Made by a program: the position numbers and the translations under genes. Below are positions 56,740 through 64,000 of a stretch of 64,000 nucleotides of DNA, piece after piece. The notes under the pieces were generated by a model. It searched no databases. It saw only the letters and a list, made by a program, of their open reading frames with translations, and was not told the DNA's origin. The stretch is taken from assembly GCA_000720805.1 (NCBI GenBank), contig JODI01000035.1, forward strand, positions 37,304-101,303. The letters are read 5' to 3'. Positions within the stretch are counted from its first letter, which is position 1. The number at the start of each line of letters is the position of its first letter. This stretch comes from Streptomyces violaceoruber (GTDB taxonomy: Bacteria; Actinomycetota; Actinomycetes; Streptomycetales; Streptomycetaceae).

Positions 56740-57573
56740 ATGCTCGGGCTTGTGGAAAACCACTCGTTGCCCCGCACAGCGGCGTTCTTTGACCTGGACA
56801 AGACGGTCATTGCGAAGTCGAGCACGCTCACCTTCGGCAAGTCCTTCTACCAAGGCGGCCTGATCAACCGCAGGGCCGCGTTGCGTACTGCCTACGCCCA
56901 GTTCGTCTTCCTGGTGGGCGGCCTGGACCACGACCAGATGGAGCGCACGCGCGAGTACCTGTCCGCGCTCGTGCGCGGCTGGAACGTCCAGCAGGTCAAG
57001 GAGATCATCGCCGAGACCCTGCACGACCTCATCGACCCGATCATCTACGACGAGGCCGCGTCCCTCATCGAGGAGCACCACACGGCCGGCCGGGACGTCG
57101 TGATCGTGTCCACGTCGGGCGCCGAGGTGGTCGAGCCGATCGGAGAACTGCTCGGTGCGGACCGGGTGGTGGCGACTCGCATGGTGGTGGGCGAGGACGG
57201 CTGCTTCACCGGCGAGGTGGAGTACTACGCGTACGGCCCGACCAAGGCCGAGGCGGTCAAGGAGCTGGCCCGGTCCGAGGGATACGACCTCGCACGCTGC
57301 TACGCCTACAGCGACTCGGCGACCGACCTGCCGATGCTGGAGGCCGTCGGCCACCCCCATGCCGTGAACCCGGACCGCGCGCTGCGCCGCGAGGCCCTCG
57401 CGCGCGGGTGGCCGATTCTCGATTTCCACCGGCCCGTCCGACTCAAGCAGCGCTTCCCCGCCTTCTCCGTACCGCCCCGCCCGGCGCTCGTCGCGGTCGC
57501 CGCCATAGGCGCAGCGGCGGCCACCGCGGGCCTCGTCTGGTACGCGAACCGCCGCCGCTCGGCTCCCGCCTGA
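56740..57573 (+). CDS. HAD-family (IB) hydrolase with C-terminal membrane helix
   Basis: 277 residues from an ATG (MLGLVENHSLPRT). HAD motif I is AAFFDLDKTVIAKSS, motif II VIVSTSGAEVV, motif III Lys in GPTKAEAVKEL, and motif IV YAYSDSATDLPMLEAVG, as in phosphoserine phosphatase-like IB enzymes. The last 30 residues form a membrane anchor (LVAVAAIGAAAATAGLVWYA). Conserved in Streptomyces next to the tad locus; substrate unknown. Confidence 0.88.
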   Translation: MLGLVENHSLPRTAAFFDLDKTVIAKSSTLTFGKSFYQGGLINRRAALRTAYAQFVFLVGGLDHDQMERTREYLSALVRGWNVQQVKEIIAETLHDLIDPIIYDEAASLIEEHHTAGRDVVIVSTSGAEVVEPIGELLGADRVVATRMVVGEDGCFTGEVEYYAYGPTKAEAVKELARSEGYDLARCYAYSDSATDLPMLEAVGHPHAVNPDRALRREALARGWPILDFHRPVRLKQRFPAFSVPPRPALVAVAAIGAAAATAGLVWYANRRRSAPA

Positions 57574-57964
57574 CCTGCCCCTTCGTTGCAGAACGGGGCG
57601 CACTCGGCATTCCTGCACCCGTTTAGCGGCCATTTGAACCTAAAAGTAAAGAAGTGCAACCAGGGCTTCCGCTTGCCCCGCCCCTGGAGTACAAAGGGGT
57701 TAACGGCCCGCGAGACCAAGGACATCCGAGAGGATCACCTTAGAAACGCATTTGGCCCCACGGACCGAGCATGAACACCGGGCACCCACGCGACGTCGAC
57801 CCGTCGATTACGGGCCAGCCGCACCAGGTGACGGGCAAAGTCCCCGGCCTGATGGGCACTATTCGAGGACGCTTGGTACCCCGGTGAACATGCCAGCGGC
57901 GGTACGAATTCTCGTACCGCCGCAACCCTTTTCCGGAGCCTGTGACGCCCCGGGCGCGAAGCCC
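57574..57964. other. Intergenic region between HAD and Fic-like genes
   Basis: It contains the terminator at 57896-57923 and an AT-richer stretch near 57630-57720 (TTGAACCTAAAAGTAAAG). No gene is supported. Confidence 0.4.
57896..57923 (-). terminator. Perfect 12-bp hairpin after the Fic-like gene
   Basis: GCGGCGGTACGA and TCGTACCGCCGC enclose ATTC. It lies 41 bp beyond the stop of the minus-strand gene; on that strand it is followed by GCTGGCAT, without a T-run. Confidence 0.75.
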
Positions 57965-58789
57965 TTACGCCGCCCCGCGCTGCAACGCCTCGCACACCGC
58001 TGTGGATTCGCGCGCACCCAGCCCGATCGCGCGGCCGCAGTGACCGATCCAGGCGGCCATGCCCTCGGGGGTGCCGGAGACGTAGCCGTCCAGGGCCGCC
58101 AGGTAGGAGGCACGACCCAGTTCGGCGTGGCCCACCTCTGCCGGGCAGACGGATTTGGGGTCCAGGCCGCTGCCGACGAGGACGATGCGCTCGGCCGCGC
58201 GCGCGATCAGGCCGTTGTGGGAGGCGAAGGGCCGCAAGGCGAGGAGTTCGCCGTGCACGACGGCGGCCGTGACCAACGCGGGGGCCGAACCACCCGCGAT
58301 GATCAGCTCGGCGAGGCCTTCGAGGCGGCCCGAGACCTCCGCCGCACCAGGCAGCGGAAGTTCGATGAGCGGCTCGTCGACCGGCTCACCCTCCTGGCGC
58401 GGACGCCCGACCTCGTCGTCGTCGGTCGCGGCCGCCACCAGGTGCAGCCGGGCCAGCACCCGCAGCGGCGACTGGCGCCAGATGGACAGCAACTGGCCCG
58501 CCTCGGCGGTCAGCCGCAGGGCCGCGCCCATGACGCGCGCCTCGTCGTCACCGCTGAAGTCGGAGCGCCGTCGCACCTCTTCGAGCGCCCAGTCCGCGCC
58601 GGACAGCGCCCCCGAGCCGCGAGCACCGCGCAGGGCCGCCTCGGAGGTGATCTCATTGCTGCGACGCCTCATGACCCGGTGTCCGTAGACCCGGTCCACG
58701 GACTTGCGGACGGATTCCACGGACTCGGCCACACCGGGCAGCGAGCCCAGGGCTGCGAGCGGATCGGCGTTCGCGCCTGTCGTACTCAT
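57965..58789 (-). CDS. Degenerate Fic-like protein
   Basis: 274 residues from an ATG (MSTTGANADPLAALGSLPGV). The C-terminal half is helical and has LRPFASHNGLIARAAER, which aligns with the Fic motif HPFxxGNGRxxR but with Arg in place of the catalytic His and Leu in place of the first Arg. It lacks the residues for AMP transfer and is probably a pseudo-enzyme or binder. It is divergent from the ATPase gene at 58891. Confidence 0.65.
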   Translation of the reverse strand: MSTTGANADPLAALGSLPGVAESVESVRKSVDRVYGHRVMRRRSNEITSEAALRGARGSGALSGADWALEEVRRRSDFSGDDEARVMGAALRLTAEAGQLLSIWRQSPLRVLARLHLVAAATDDDEVGRPRQEGEPVDEPLIELPLPGAAEVSGRLEGLAELIIAGGSAPALVTAAVVHGELLALRPFASHNGLIARAAERIVLVGSGLDPKSVCPAEVGHAELGRASYLAALDGYVSGTPEGMAAWIGHCGRAIGLGARESTAVCEALQRGAA

Positions 58790-58890
58790 AAGTACGACCC
58801 TACGCAGCCCGAGCGCACACCCCACGAAGGAGTGGTCTTCTTCACGCAGGCCTGCCACTCAAAGCTATGAATCGACTACTCTCGGTGAAC

Positions 58891-59871
58891 ATGAAAATTG
58901 CCTTCGTCGGGAAGGGCGGCAGCGGCAAGACCACTCTGTCCTCCCTGTTCATCCGCCACCTCGCGGCCACCGGCGCCCCGGTCGTCGCCATCGACGCCGA
59001 CATCAACCAGCACCTGGGCCCCGCCCTCGGTCTGGACGAGGCGGAGGCGGCCGCCTGGCCCGCGATGGGCGAGCGCCTGGCCCTGATCAAGGACTGTCTG
59101 CGCGGCTCGAACCCGCGCATCTCCTCCGCCGACACGATGATCAAGACGACCCCGCCCGGCGAGGGCTCCCGGCTGCTGCGGGTGCGCGAGGACAACCCGG
59201 TCCACGACGCCTGTGCCCGGCCGGTGGAACTCGACGGCGGCGCTGTCCGTTTGATGGTCACGGGCCCCTTCACGGAGGCCGACCTGGGAGTCGCCTGCTA
59301 CCACTCCAAGACGGGAGCGGTGGAGCTGTACCTGAACCACCTGGTGGACGGCCCCGACGAGTACGTCGTGGTCGACATGACGGCCGGTTCGGATTCCTTC
59401 GCCTCCGGCCTGTTCACCCGCTTCGACATCACGTTCCTCGTCGCCGAGCCGACCCGGAAGGGGATCTCCGTCTATCGCCAGTACAAGGAGTACGCCCGCG
59501 ACTTCGGTGTCGTCCTGAAGGTTGTCGGCAACAAGGTGCAAGGGCAGGACGACCTCGACTTCCTCCGTGCCGAGGTCGGGGAGGATCTGCTCGTGACGGT
59601 CGGACACTCCGACTGGGTGCGCGCGCTGGAGAAGGGCCGCCCGCCCCGGTTCGAGCTCCTCGAGGACGCCAACCGCCGCGCCCTGCACCGGTTGCGGACG
59701 GCCGCCGACGGGACGTACGAGCTGCGCGACTGGGAGCGCTACACCCGGCAGATGGTCCAATTCCACCTGAAGAACGCCCAGTTGTGGGGCAATGAGCGCA
59801 CCGGGGCCGACCTGGCGGCACAGGTCGACCCCTCCTTCGTGCTCGGTGAGGGCGTCACGGCAACCGCCTGA
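58891..59871 (+). CDS. CooC/ParA-type P-loop ATPase
   Basis: 326 residues from an ATG (MKIAFVGKGGSGKTTLSSLF). The deviant Walker motif, VVAIDADINQHLGPAL, EYVVVDMTAGSDSFASGLF and FLVAEPTRKGISVYRQYKEY follow the SIMIBI class. CooC-like ATPases load metal centres; related ones place proteins in the cell. No metal-enzyme gene is adjacent, so the partner is unknown. An ATG eight codons earlier is possible, but the shorter start fits the family. Confidence 0.85.
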   Translation: MKIAFVGKGGSGKTTLSSLFIRHLAATGAPVVAIDADINQHLGPALGLDEAEAAAWPAMGERLALIKDCLRGSNPRISSADTMIKTTPPGEGSRLLRVREDNPVHDACARPVELDGGAVRLMVTGPFTEADLGVACYHSKTGAVELYLNHLVDGPDEYVVVDMTAGSDSFASGLFTRFDITFLVAEPTRKGISVYRQYKEYARDFGVVLKVVGNKVQGQDDLDFLRAEVGEDLLVTVGHSDWVRALEKGRPPRFELLEDANRRALHRLRTAADGTYELRDWERYTRQMVQFHLKNAQLWGNERTGADLAAQVDPSFVLGEGVTATA

Positions 59872-59874
59872 CGG

Positions 59875-61152
59875 CTACGGCCGCTTGGCCGCCGGCGCCC
59901 CCGGCACACCCTTCGGGGCCGGGGCCGGGCGACCCGACAGGAAGGACACCCAGCCCTGCTTCGGGGCCTCGCCGACCCCCAGGGCACCCAGCTTCTGCAG
60001 GGTCTTCGGGTCCTGGGCGTCCAGCCAGTCGGCGAGCTGCCGGAAGGACACACAGCGCACGTCCGGCTTGTTGCAGACCCCTTCGACGACCTCCTCGACG
60101 GCCCGCATGTACGTGCCGCCGTTCCAGGACTCGAAGTGGTTGCCGATGATCAGGGGCGCGCGGTTGCCGTCGTAGGCCCGGTGGAAGCCGTTGAGCAGGC
60201 CGTCGCGCATCTGGTCGCCCCAGAACGCGTATTTGGCGGGGTCGCCCTGGGTCGCGGTGCCGGACTGGTTGACCATGAAGTTGTAGTCCATGGTCAGTTG
60301 CTCGTAGGAGTGCCCGGGGAAGGGCACGAGCTGCATCGACAGGTCCCACAGGCCCTGCCTCTTCTTCGGCCAGATTTGGTTGTTGACGCCGCTGGTGTCA
60401 TAGCGGAAGCCCAGTTCGCGGGCGGCCCGCATGAAGTTCTCCTGGCCCTCCAGGCAGGGTGTGCGGCCACCGATGAGTTCCTCGTCGTAGTCGAAGGGCA
60501 GCGGGGCGGCCTTCGTCATGCCGGTGTTGGTCTTCCAGGACTTCACGAACCGCTTCGCCTGGGCGATCTCGTCCTTCCACTCCTCCACCGACCACTCGCC
60601 GACCCCGCCGCCACTGCCGCAGAAGTGGCCGTTGAAGTGGGTGCCGATCTCGTTGCCCTCCAGCCACGCCAGGCGCAGCTGTTTCACGGTGTCGGCGATG
60701 CCCTGTTCGTCGTTGAAGCCGATGTCCGAGCGGCCCGGGGAGTGCTGCGGGGGGCGGTAGAGGTCCCGCTTGTCCTCCGGCAGCATGTACACGCCGCTCA
60801 GGAAGTACGTCATCGTCGCGTTGTTCGCCTTGGCGACCTTGCGGAAGTGGGAGAACAGCTTCTGGCCGTCCTCCCCCGCACCGTCCCAGGAGAAGACCAC
60901 GAACTGCGGGGGCTTCTGGCCCGGCTTGAGGCGTTCGGGTCTGGGCAGGTGCGGCTGGGCTCCGGTGTACGCGGTGGAGCCGTCGCCGATCAGGCGGACC
61001 ACACTCTTGGGCGGCGCCTGGACCGGCTTGGCCTTCTGCGGGCCCGAGGCCCCTGCCTTGGCACCGTCGGTACCGATCGCGCAGCCGGCGAGTGACGCGG
61101 CGCAGGCCGCGGTGACCACGGTGCCCGCGATGATCCTCTGGGTGGCGGCCAT
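59875..61152 (-). CDS. Secreted polysaccharide-deacetylase-like lipoprotein
   Basis: 425 residues from an ATG behind AAGGTGG. The signal IIAGTVVTAACAASLAGCAI has a lipobox (LAGC). The body has FVVFSWDGAGEDGQKLFSHF (deacetylase-type Asp motif), YFLSGVYMLPEDKR, EGNEIGTHFNGHF (His motif HxxxH) and APLIIGNHFESWNGGTYM. It likely acts on wall polymers outside the membrane. It is convergent with the ATPase gene at 3 bp. Confidence 0.85.
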   Translation of the reverse strand: MAATQRIIAGTVVTAACAASLAGCAIGTDGAKAGASGPQKAKPVQAPPKSVVRLIGDGSTAYTGAQPHLPRPERLKPGQKPPQFVVFSWDGAGEDGQKLFSHFRKVAKANNATMTYFLSGVYMLPEDKRDLYRPPQHSPGRSDIGFNDEQGIADTVKQLRLAWLEGNEIGTHFNGHFCGSGGGVGEWSVEEWKDEIAQAKRFVKSWKTNTGMTKAAPLPFDYDEELIGGRTPCLEGQENFMRAARELGFRYDTSGVNNQIWPKKRQGLWDLSMQLVPFPGHSYEQLTMDYNFMVNQSGTATQGDPAKYAFWGDQMRDGLLNGFHRAYDGNRAPLIIGNHFESWNGGTYMRAVEEVVEGVCNKPDVRCVSFRQLADWLDAQDPKTLQKLGALGVGEAPKQGWVSFLSGRPAPAPKGVPGAPAAKRP

Positions 61153-61436
61153 GTCCGCCCACCTTCTTCCTTCTCTCGGGCCGACGCCGATGAGGGCGTG
61201 TGCGGGTGATGCGTCGCCAAGGTCGCATGGGACAGAGAAGGAATTAATACGACAAGCCGACAAAAAGCTTTATTCACCCTTCTGGATGACTCCGTACCCC
61301 ATTTGCCCGTAAAGTCCATGCCGTGGCTTTACTCTGCATTACGATTCATTTACCGAGAGTTGATCCATCCCGCCGCTGTACGCCGTGACCCACGGCCGCC
61401 GTTCCGCGACCGCGCTGCCCCGGAGGAGACGGGAAC

Positions 61437-63842
61437 ATGTCAGCCTGCGTCCCCACCCACGCCACCGACCCGAGTCGGACCCAACGCGACCACCAGCCCC
61501 ACAGCCCACCGCCGACCGAGCCCCGCCGCTTCCGTGTCGCGGGAGCCGACGTGTCGGCCTCCATCGCGGTCTTCCTGATCGCACTCCCCCTGTCCCTAGG
61601 CATCGCCCTCGCCACCGGCGCGCCCCTCCAGGCCGGCCTCGTCGCCGCCGCGGTCGGCGGTCTCGTCGCCGGAAAGCTCGGCGGCTCCCCGCTCCAGGTC
61701 AGCGGACCCGCCGCTGGACTCGCCGTCGTCACCGCCGATCTCATCCACCGGTACGGCTGGCGGACGACCTGCGCCATCACCGTCATGGCCGGTCTCGCCC
61801 AACTGGGCCTCGGTTGCCTGCGGGTGGCCCGCACGGCCCTCGCCGTGAGCCCGGCCATCGTGCACGGCATGCTCGCCGGCATCGGCGTCACCATCGCCGT
61901 CGCCCAGCTGCACATCGTCCTCGGCGGTACCCCGCAGAGCGCCGTCCTCGACAACCTCCGCGCCCTGCCCGCCCAGTTGGCGGGTCTGGACCCGGCAGCC
62001 GTGTCGGTAAGCGTGCTGACCCTGAGCCTGCTGCTGCTCTGGCCGCGGATTCCCGGCCGGGCGGGGCGCCTGCTGCGCAAGCTCCCCGCCGCCTTGATCG
62101 CCGTCGCCGGGGCCACCGCCACCGCCTCGCTCACCGGACTGACCCTGCCCAAGGTCGATCTGCCGTCCTGGAGCAGTCATGCCCTGGCCGGACTTCCCGA
62201 GGGCCCGGTGCTCGGTCTGGTCGCCGCCGTACTCACCACCACGCTGGTGTGCAGCGTGCAGTCGCTGCTCGGCGCGGTCGCCGTGGACAAGCTGGTGTCC
62301 GGCCGCCCGGGCCTGTCGGCCCGTGTCGGACGCTCCGACCTGGACCGCGAGTTGCTCGGCCAGGGCGCCGCCAACATCGTCTCCGGCTCGCTCGGCGGAC
62401 TGCCGGTCGCAGGCGTCGCCGTGCGCAGTTCGGCGAACGTCCGTGCCGGCGCCGTCAGCCGGAACTCCACGATGTTGCACGGCGTTCTCGTAGTAGTCGC
62501 CGCGCTGCTGATGGTCCCGATCCTGGAGCTCATCCCGCTCGCCTCGCTCGCCGCCCTGGTGATGGCCGTCGGCATCCAGATGGTGTCCCTGCACCACATC
62601 CGCACGGTGACACGCCACCGAGAAGTGCTGGTGTACGCCGTCACCACACTCGGCGTGGTCCTGTTCGGCGTCCTGGAGGGCGTGGCGCTCGGCATCGCCG
62701 TGGCCGTCGCCGTCTCCCTGCACCGCCTCACCCGCACCCGCATCACGCACGACGAGAAGGAAGGAGTCCATCACGTCCACGTACGAGGCCAGTTGACGTT
62801 CCTCGCGGTTCCCCGCCTCAGCCGGGCCCTGCATCTCGTACCGCAAGGCACCCGTGCCGTCGTGGAGTTGGACGGCTCGTTCATGGACCACGCGGCGTAC
62901 GAGGCGCTTCAGGACTGGCACAAGACGCACACCGCGCAGGGCGGCTCCGTCCACCTCACCGGACGCCGCGCCGGGATCCGGATCGGCGAACCCGGAAGCG
63001 CGGCCGACCATCCGCCCGGGAACACGGACGCCGAATCGGCGACCGGCACCGCGGGCTGCCGTTGCAGCCCGTGGACGCCCTGGCGCAACCACCAGTGCGA
63101 CGGCCCGCGGTCCGCGTCCGTACCGGCTCCCGACGGACTGCCGGGAGGAGCGGGCGCGTCCGGCGAGCGGAGCGGGCATGAACTGGCGCGTGGCATCAGC
63201 GCGTTCCAGCGTCACACGGCACCGCTCGTGCGGGGTGAGCTGGCCCGGCTGGCGCGCGAGGGACAGCGGCCCTCCCAGCTGTTCCTCACCTGCGCCGACT
63301 CACGGCTGGTCACCTCGATGATCACCTCCAGCGGTCCCGGTGACCTGTTCGTGGTGCGCAATGTCGGCAACCTCGTTCCGCTGCCCGGCCAGGAGAGAGG
63401 GGACGACTCGGTCGCGGCCGCGATCGAGTACGCGGTGGAGGTGCTGAAGGTGCGCTCCATCACGGTGTGCGGGCACTCCGGGTGCGGCGCCATGCAGGCG
63501 CTGCTCAACACCGAGCCCGGGGGCGCCCAGACCCCGCTCAAGCGGTGGCTGCGGCACGCGCTGCCCAGCCTGGAGCGGATGGGCGACGGCAACCGGCCGT
63601 GGGCCCGGCTGGCCGGCCGCGCACCCGCCGACGCGGTGGAACAGCTCTGCCTGACCAACGTGGTCCAGCAACTGGAGCACCTGCGCGCCCACGAGTCGGT
63701 GACCCGGGCCCTGCGGGACGGGGCGCTGGAGCTGCACGGCATGTACTTCCACGTGGGCGAGGCCCAGGCGTACCTGCTCACCGGAGCGGCCGGGGAGGAC
63801 GACGTCTTCGACCACGTACGGGCGGCCGGCCTGTCGGCGTGA
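61437..63842 (+). CDS. SulP anion transporter fused to STAS and beta-carbonic anhydrase
   Basis: The 801-residue protein has 10-12 membrane helices (residues 38-430) with SulP motifs (PLSLGIALATGAPLQAGL, SPAIVHGMLAGIGVTIAV). A STAS domain (HVHVRGQLTFLAVPRLSRAL) follows. After a linker come a beta-carbonic anhydrase with the zinc Cys in FLTCADSRLV and the His/Cys pair in CGHSGCGAMQALL, then GMYFHVGEAQAYL. Such fusions (BicA-like) import bicarbonate or sulphate and convert CO2/bicarbonate. No ribosome site is strong. The gene ends 158 bp from the window edge. Confidence 0.93.
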   Translation: MSACVPTHATDPSRTQRDHQPHSPPPTEPRRFRVAGADVSASIAVFLIALPLSLGIALATGAPLQAGLVAAAVGGLVAGKLGGSPLQVSGPAAGLAVVTADLIHRYGWRTTCAITVMAGLAQLGLGCLRVARTALAVSPAIVHGMLAGIGVTIAVAQLHIVLGGTPQSAVLDNLRALPAQLAGLDPAAVSVSVLTLSLLLLWPRIPGRAGRLLRKLPAALIAVAGATATASLTGLTLPKVDLPSWSSHALAGLPEGPVLGLVAAVLTTTLVCSVQSLLGAVAVDKLVSGRPGLSARVGRSDLDRELLGQGAANIVSGSLGGLPVAGVAVRSSANVRAGAVSRNSTMLHGVLVVVAALLMVPILELIPLASLAALVMAVGIQMVSLHHIRTVTRHREVLVYAVTTLGVVLFGVLEGVALGIAVAVAVSLHRLTRTRITHDEKEGVHHVHVRGQLTFLAVPRLSRALHLVPQGTRAVVELDGSFMDHAAYEALQDWHKTHTAQGGSVHLTGRRAGIRIGEPGSAADHPPGNTDAESATGTAGCRCSPWTPWRNHQCDGPRSASVPAPDGLPGGAGASGERSGHELARGISAFQRHTAPLVRGELARLAREGQRPSQLFLTCADSRLVTSMITSSGPGDLFVVRNVGNLVPLPGQERGDDSVAAAIEYAVEVLKVRSITVCGHSGCGAMQALLNTEPGGAQTPLKRWLRHALPSLERMGDGNRPWARLAGRAPADAVEQLCLTNVVQQLEHLRAHESVTRALRDGALELHGMYFHVGEAQAYLLTGAAGEDDVFDHVRAAGLSA

Positions 63843-63860
63843 ACTCTCCGGGCGGGGGCC

Positions 63861-63947
63861 GAGGCGGAAACCGAGGGTGAGGCGGAGGCGGAGGCCGGGG
63901 GTGAGCTGGGGGGGGCGAGGCGGAGACCGAGGGTGAGGCGGAGGCGG
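63861..63947. repeat. 31-bp G-rich direct repeat
   Basis: GAGGCGGAAACCGAGGGTGA (63861 onward) recurs at 63917 with one change (GAGGCGGAGACCGAGGGTGA), each continuing GGCGGAGGCGG. It lies just beyond the SulP-carbonic anhydrase stop. G-rich runs nearby could form unusual structures. Confidence 0.55.
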
Positions 63948-64000
63948 GGGCCGAGGGGAAGGCGGAGGCCGGGCGCGCGGCCTTGGCGCCGCCCCCGGCC

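Overview
The window is high-GC actinobacterial DNA, almost certainly a Streptomyces chromosome. The right half (about 31.7-63.8 kb) carries core genes in the order I remember around bldG in S. coelicolor: a secreted peptidase-like hydrolase, holB-like delta prime, a transporter-thymidylate kinase fusion, topA, a methyltransferase, hppA, an anti-sigma factor, bldG, an MrfA-like helicase, a tad pilus operon, a HAD hydrolase, a Fic-like protein, a ParA/CooC-like ATPase, a deacetylase-like lipoprotein and a SulP-carbonic anhydrase fusion. Family assignments rest on motifs read from the translations; no database search was possible.

The left half is an accretion of integrated elements at one tRNA-Thr(CGT) gene (31571-31644, minus strand). 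A 43-bp piece of the tRNA 3' part occurs three times (1921-1963, 7003-7045, 31570-31612). Between the second and third copies lies an apparently complete actinomycete integrative and conjugative element (AICE, 7046-31612): int and xis, a primase-polymerase plus AAA/DUF3631 replication pair next to 9-bp iterons, SSB, a FtsK/TraB-type translocase with TRS-like repeats, Spd-type membrane proteins, a second transfer-like cluster (lytic transglycosylase, TrbL/VirB6-like and VirB4-like proteins), and a GntR/HD/Nudix/XRE control block. Its cargo at the attL side is a Trypco2 / trypsin-NACHT-HEAT conflict operon. Between the first and second att copies (1964-7045) lies a degraded element that has lost its integrase. 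It keeps a two-gene operon, an ECF-sigma-like/CHAT protease fusion coupled to an alpha/beta hydrolase, plus a scrap of a second CHAT gene. To the left of the first att copy is one unrecognised gene running off the window.

In the AICE, transcription seems to be split by the XRE-Nudix pair (minus) and a palindrome-overlapped promoter at about 14386-14425 that would drive the long plus-strand run of small genes, spd, tra and transfer-like genes. GntR and HD converge on Nudix-XRE. Replication genes, xis and int follow on the plus strand up to the tRNA.

The items I find most interesting are the sigma-CHAT plus hydrolase operon, the Trypco2/trypsin-NACHT operon in the neighbouring element at the same tRNA, a perfect acceptor-stem/T-arm tRNA-like minihelix at 15046-15087, helically phased TGGCGGT repeats at 19137-19257, TGAGACC pairs with 12-bp spacing on both sides of the att core, a TGT-like enzyme in the AICE, and the co-existence of a FtsK-type translocase with a VirB4/VirB6-like cluster.
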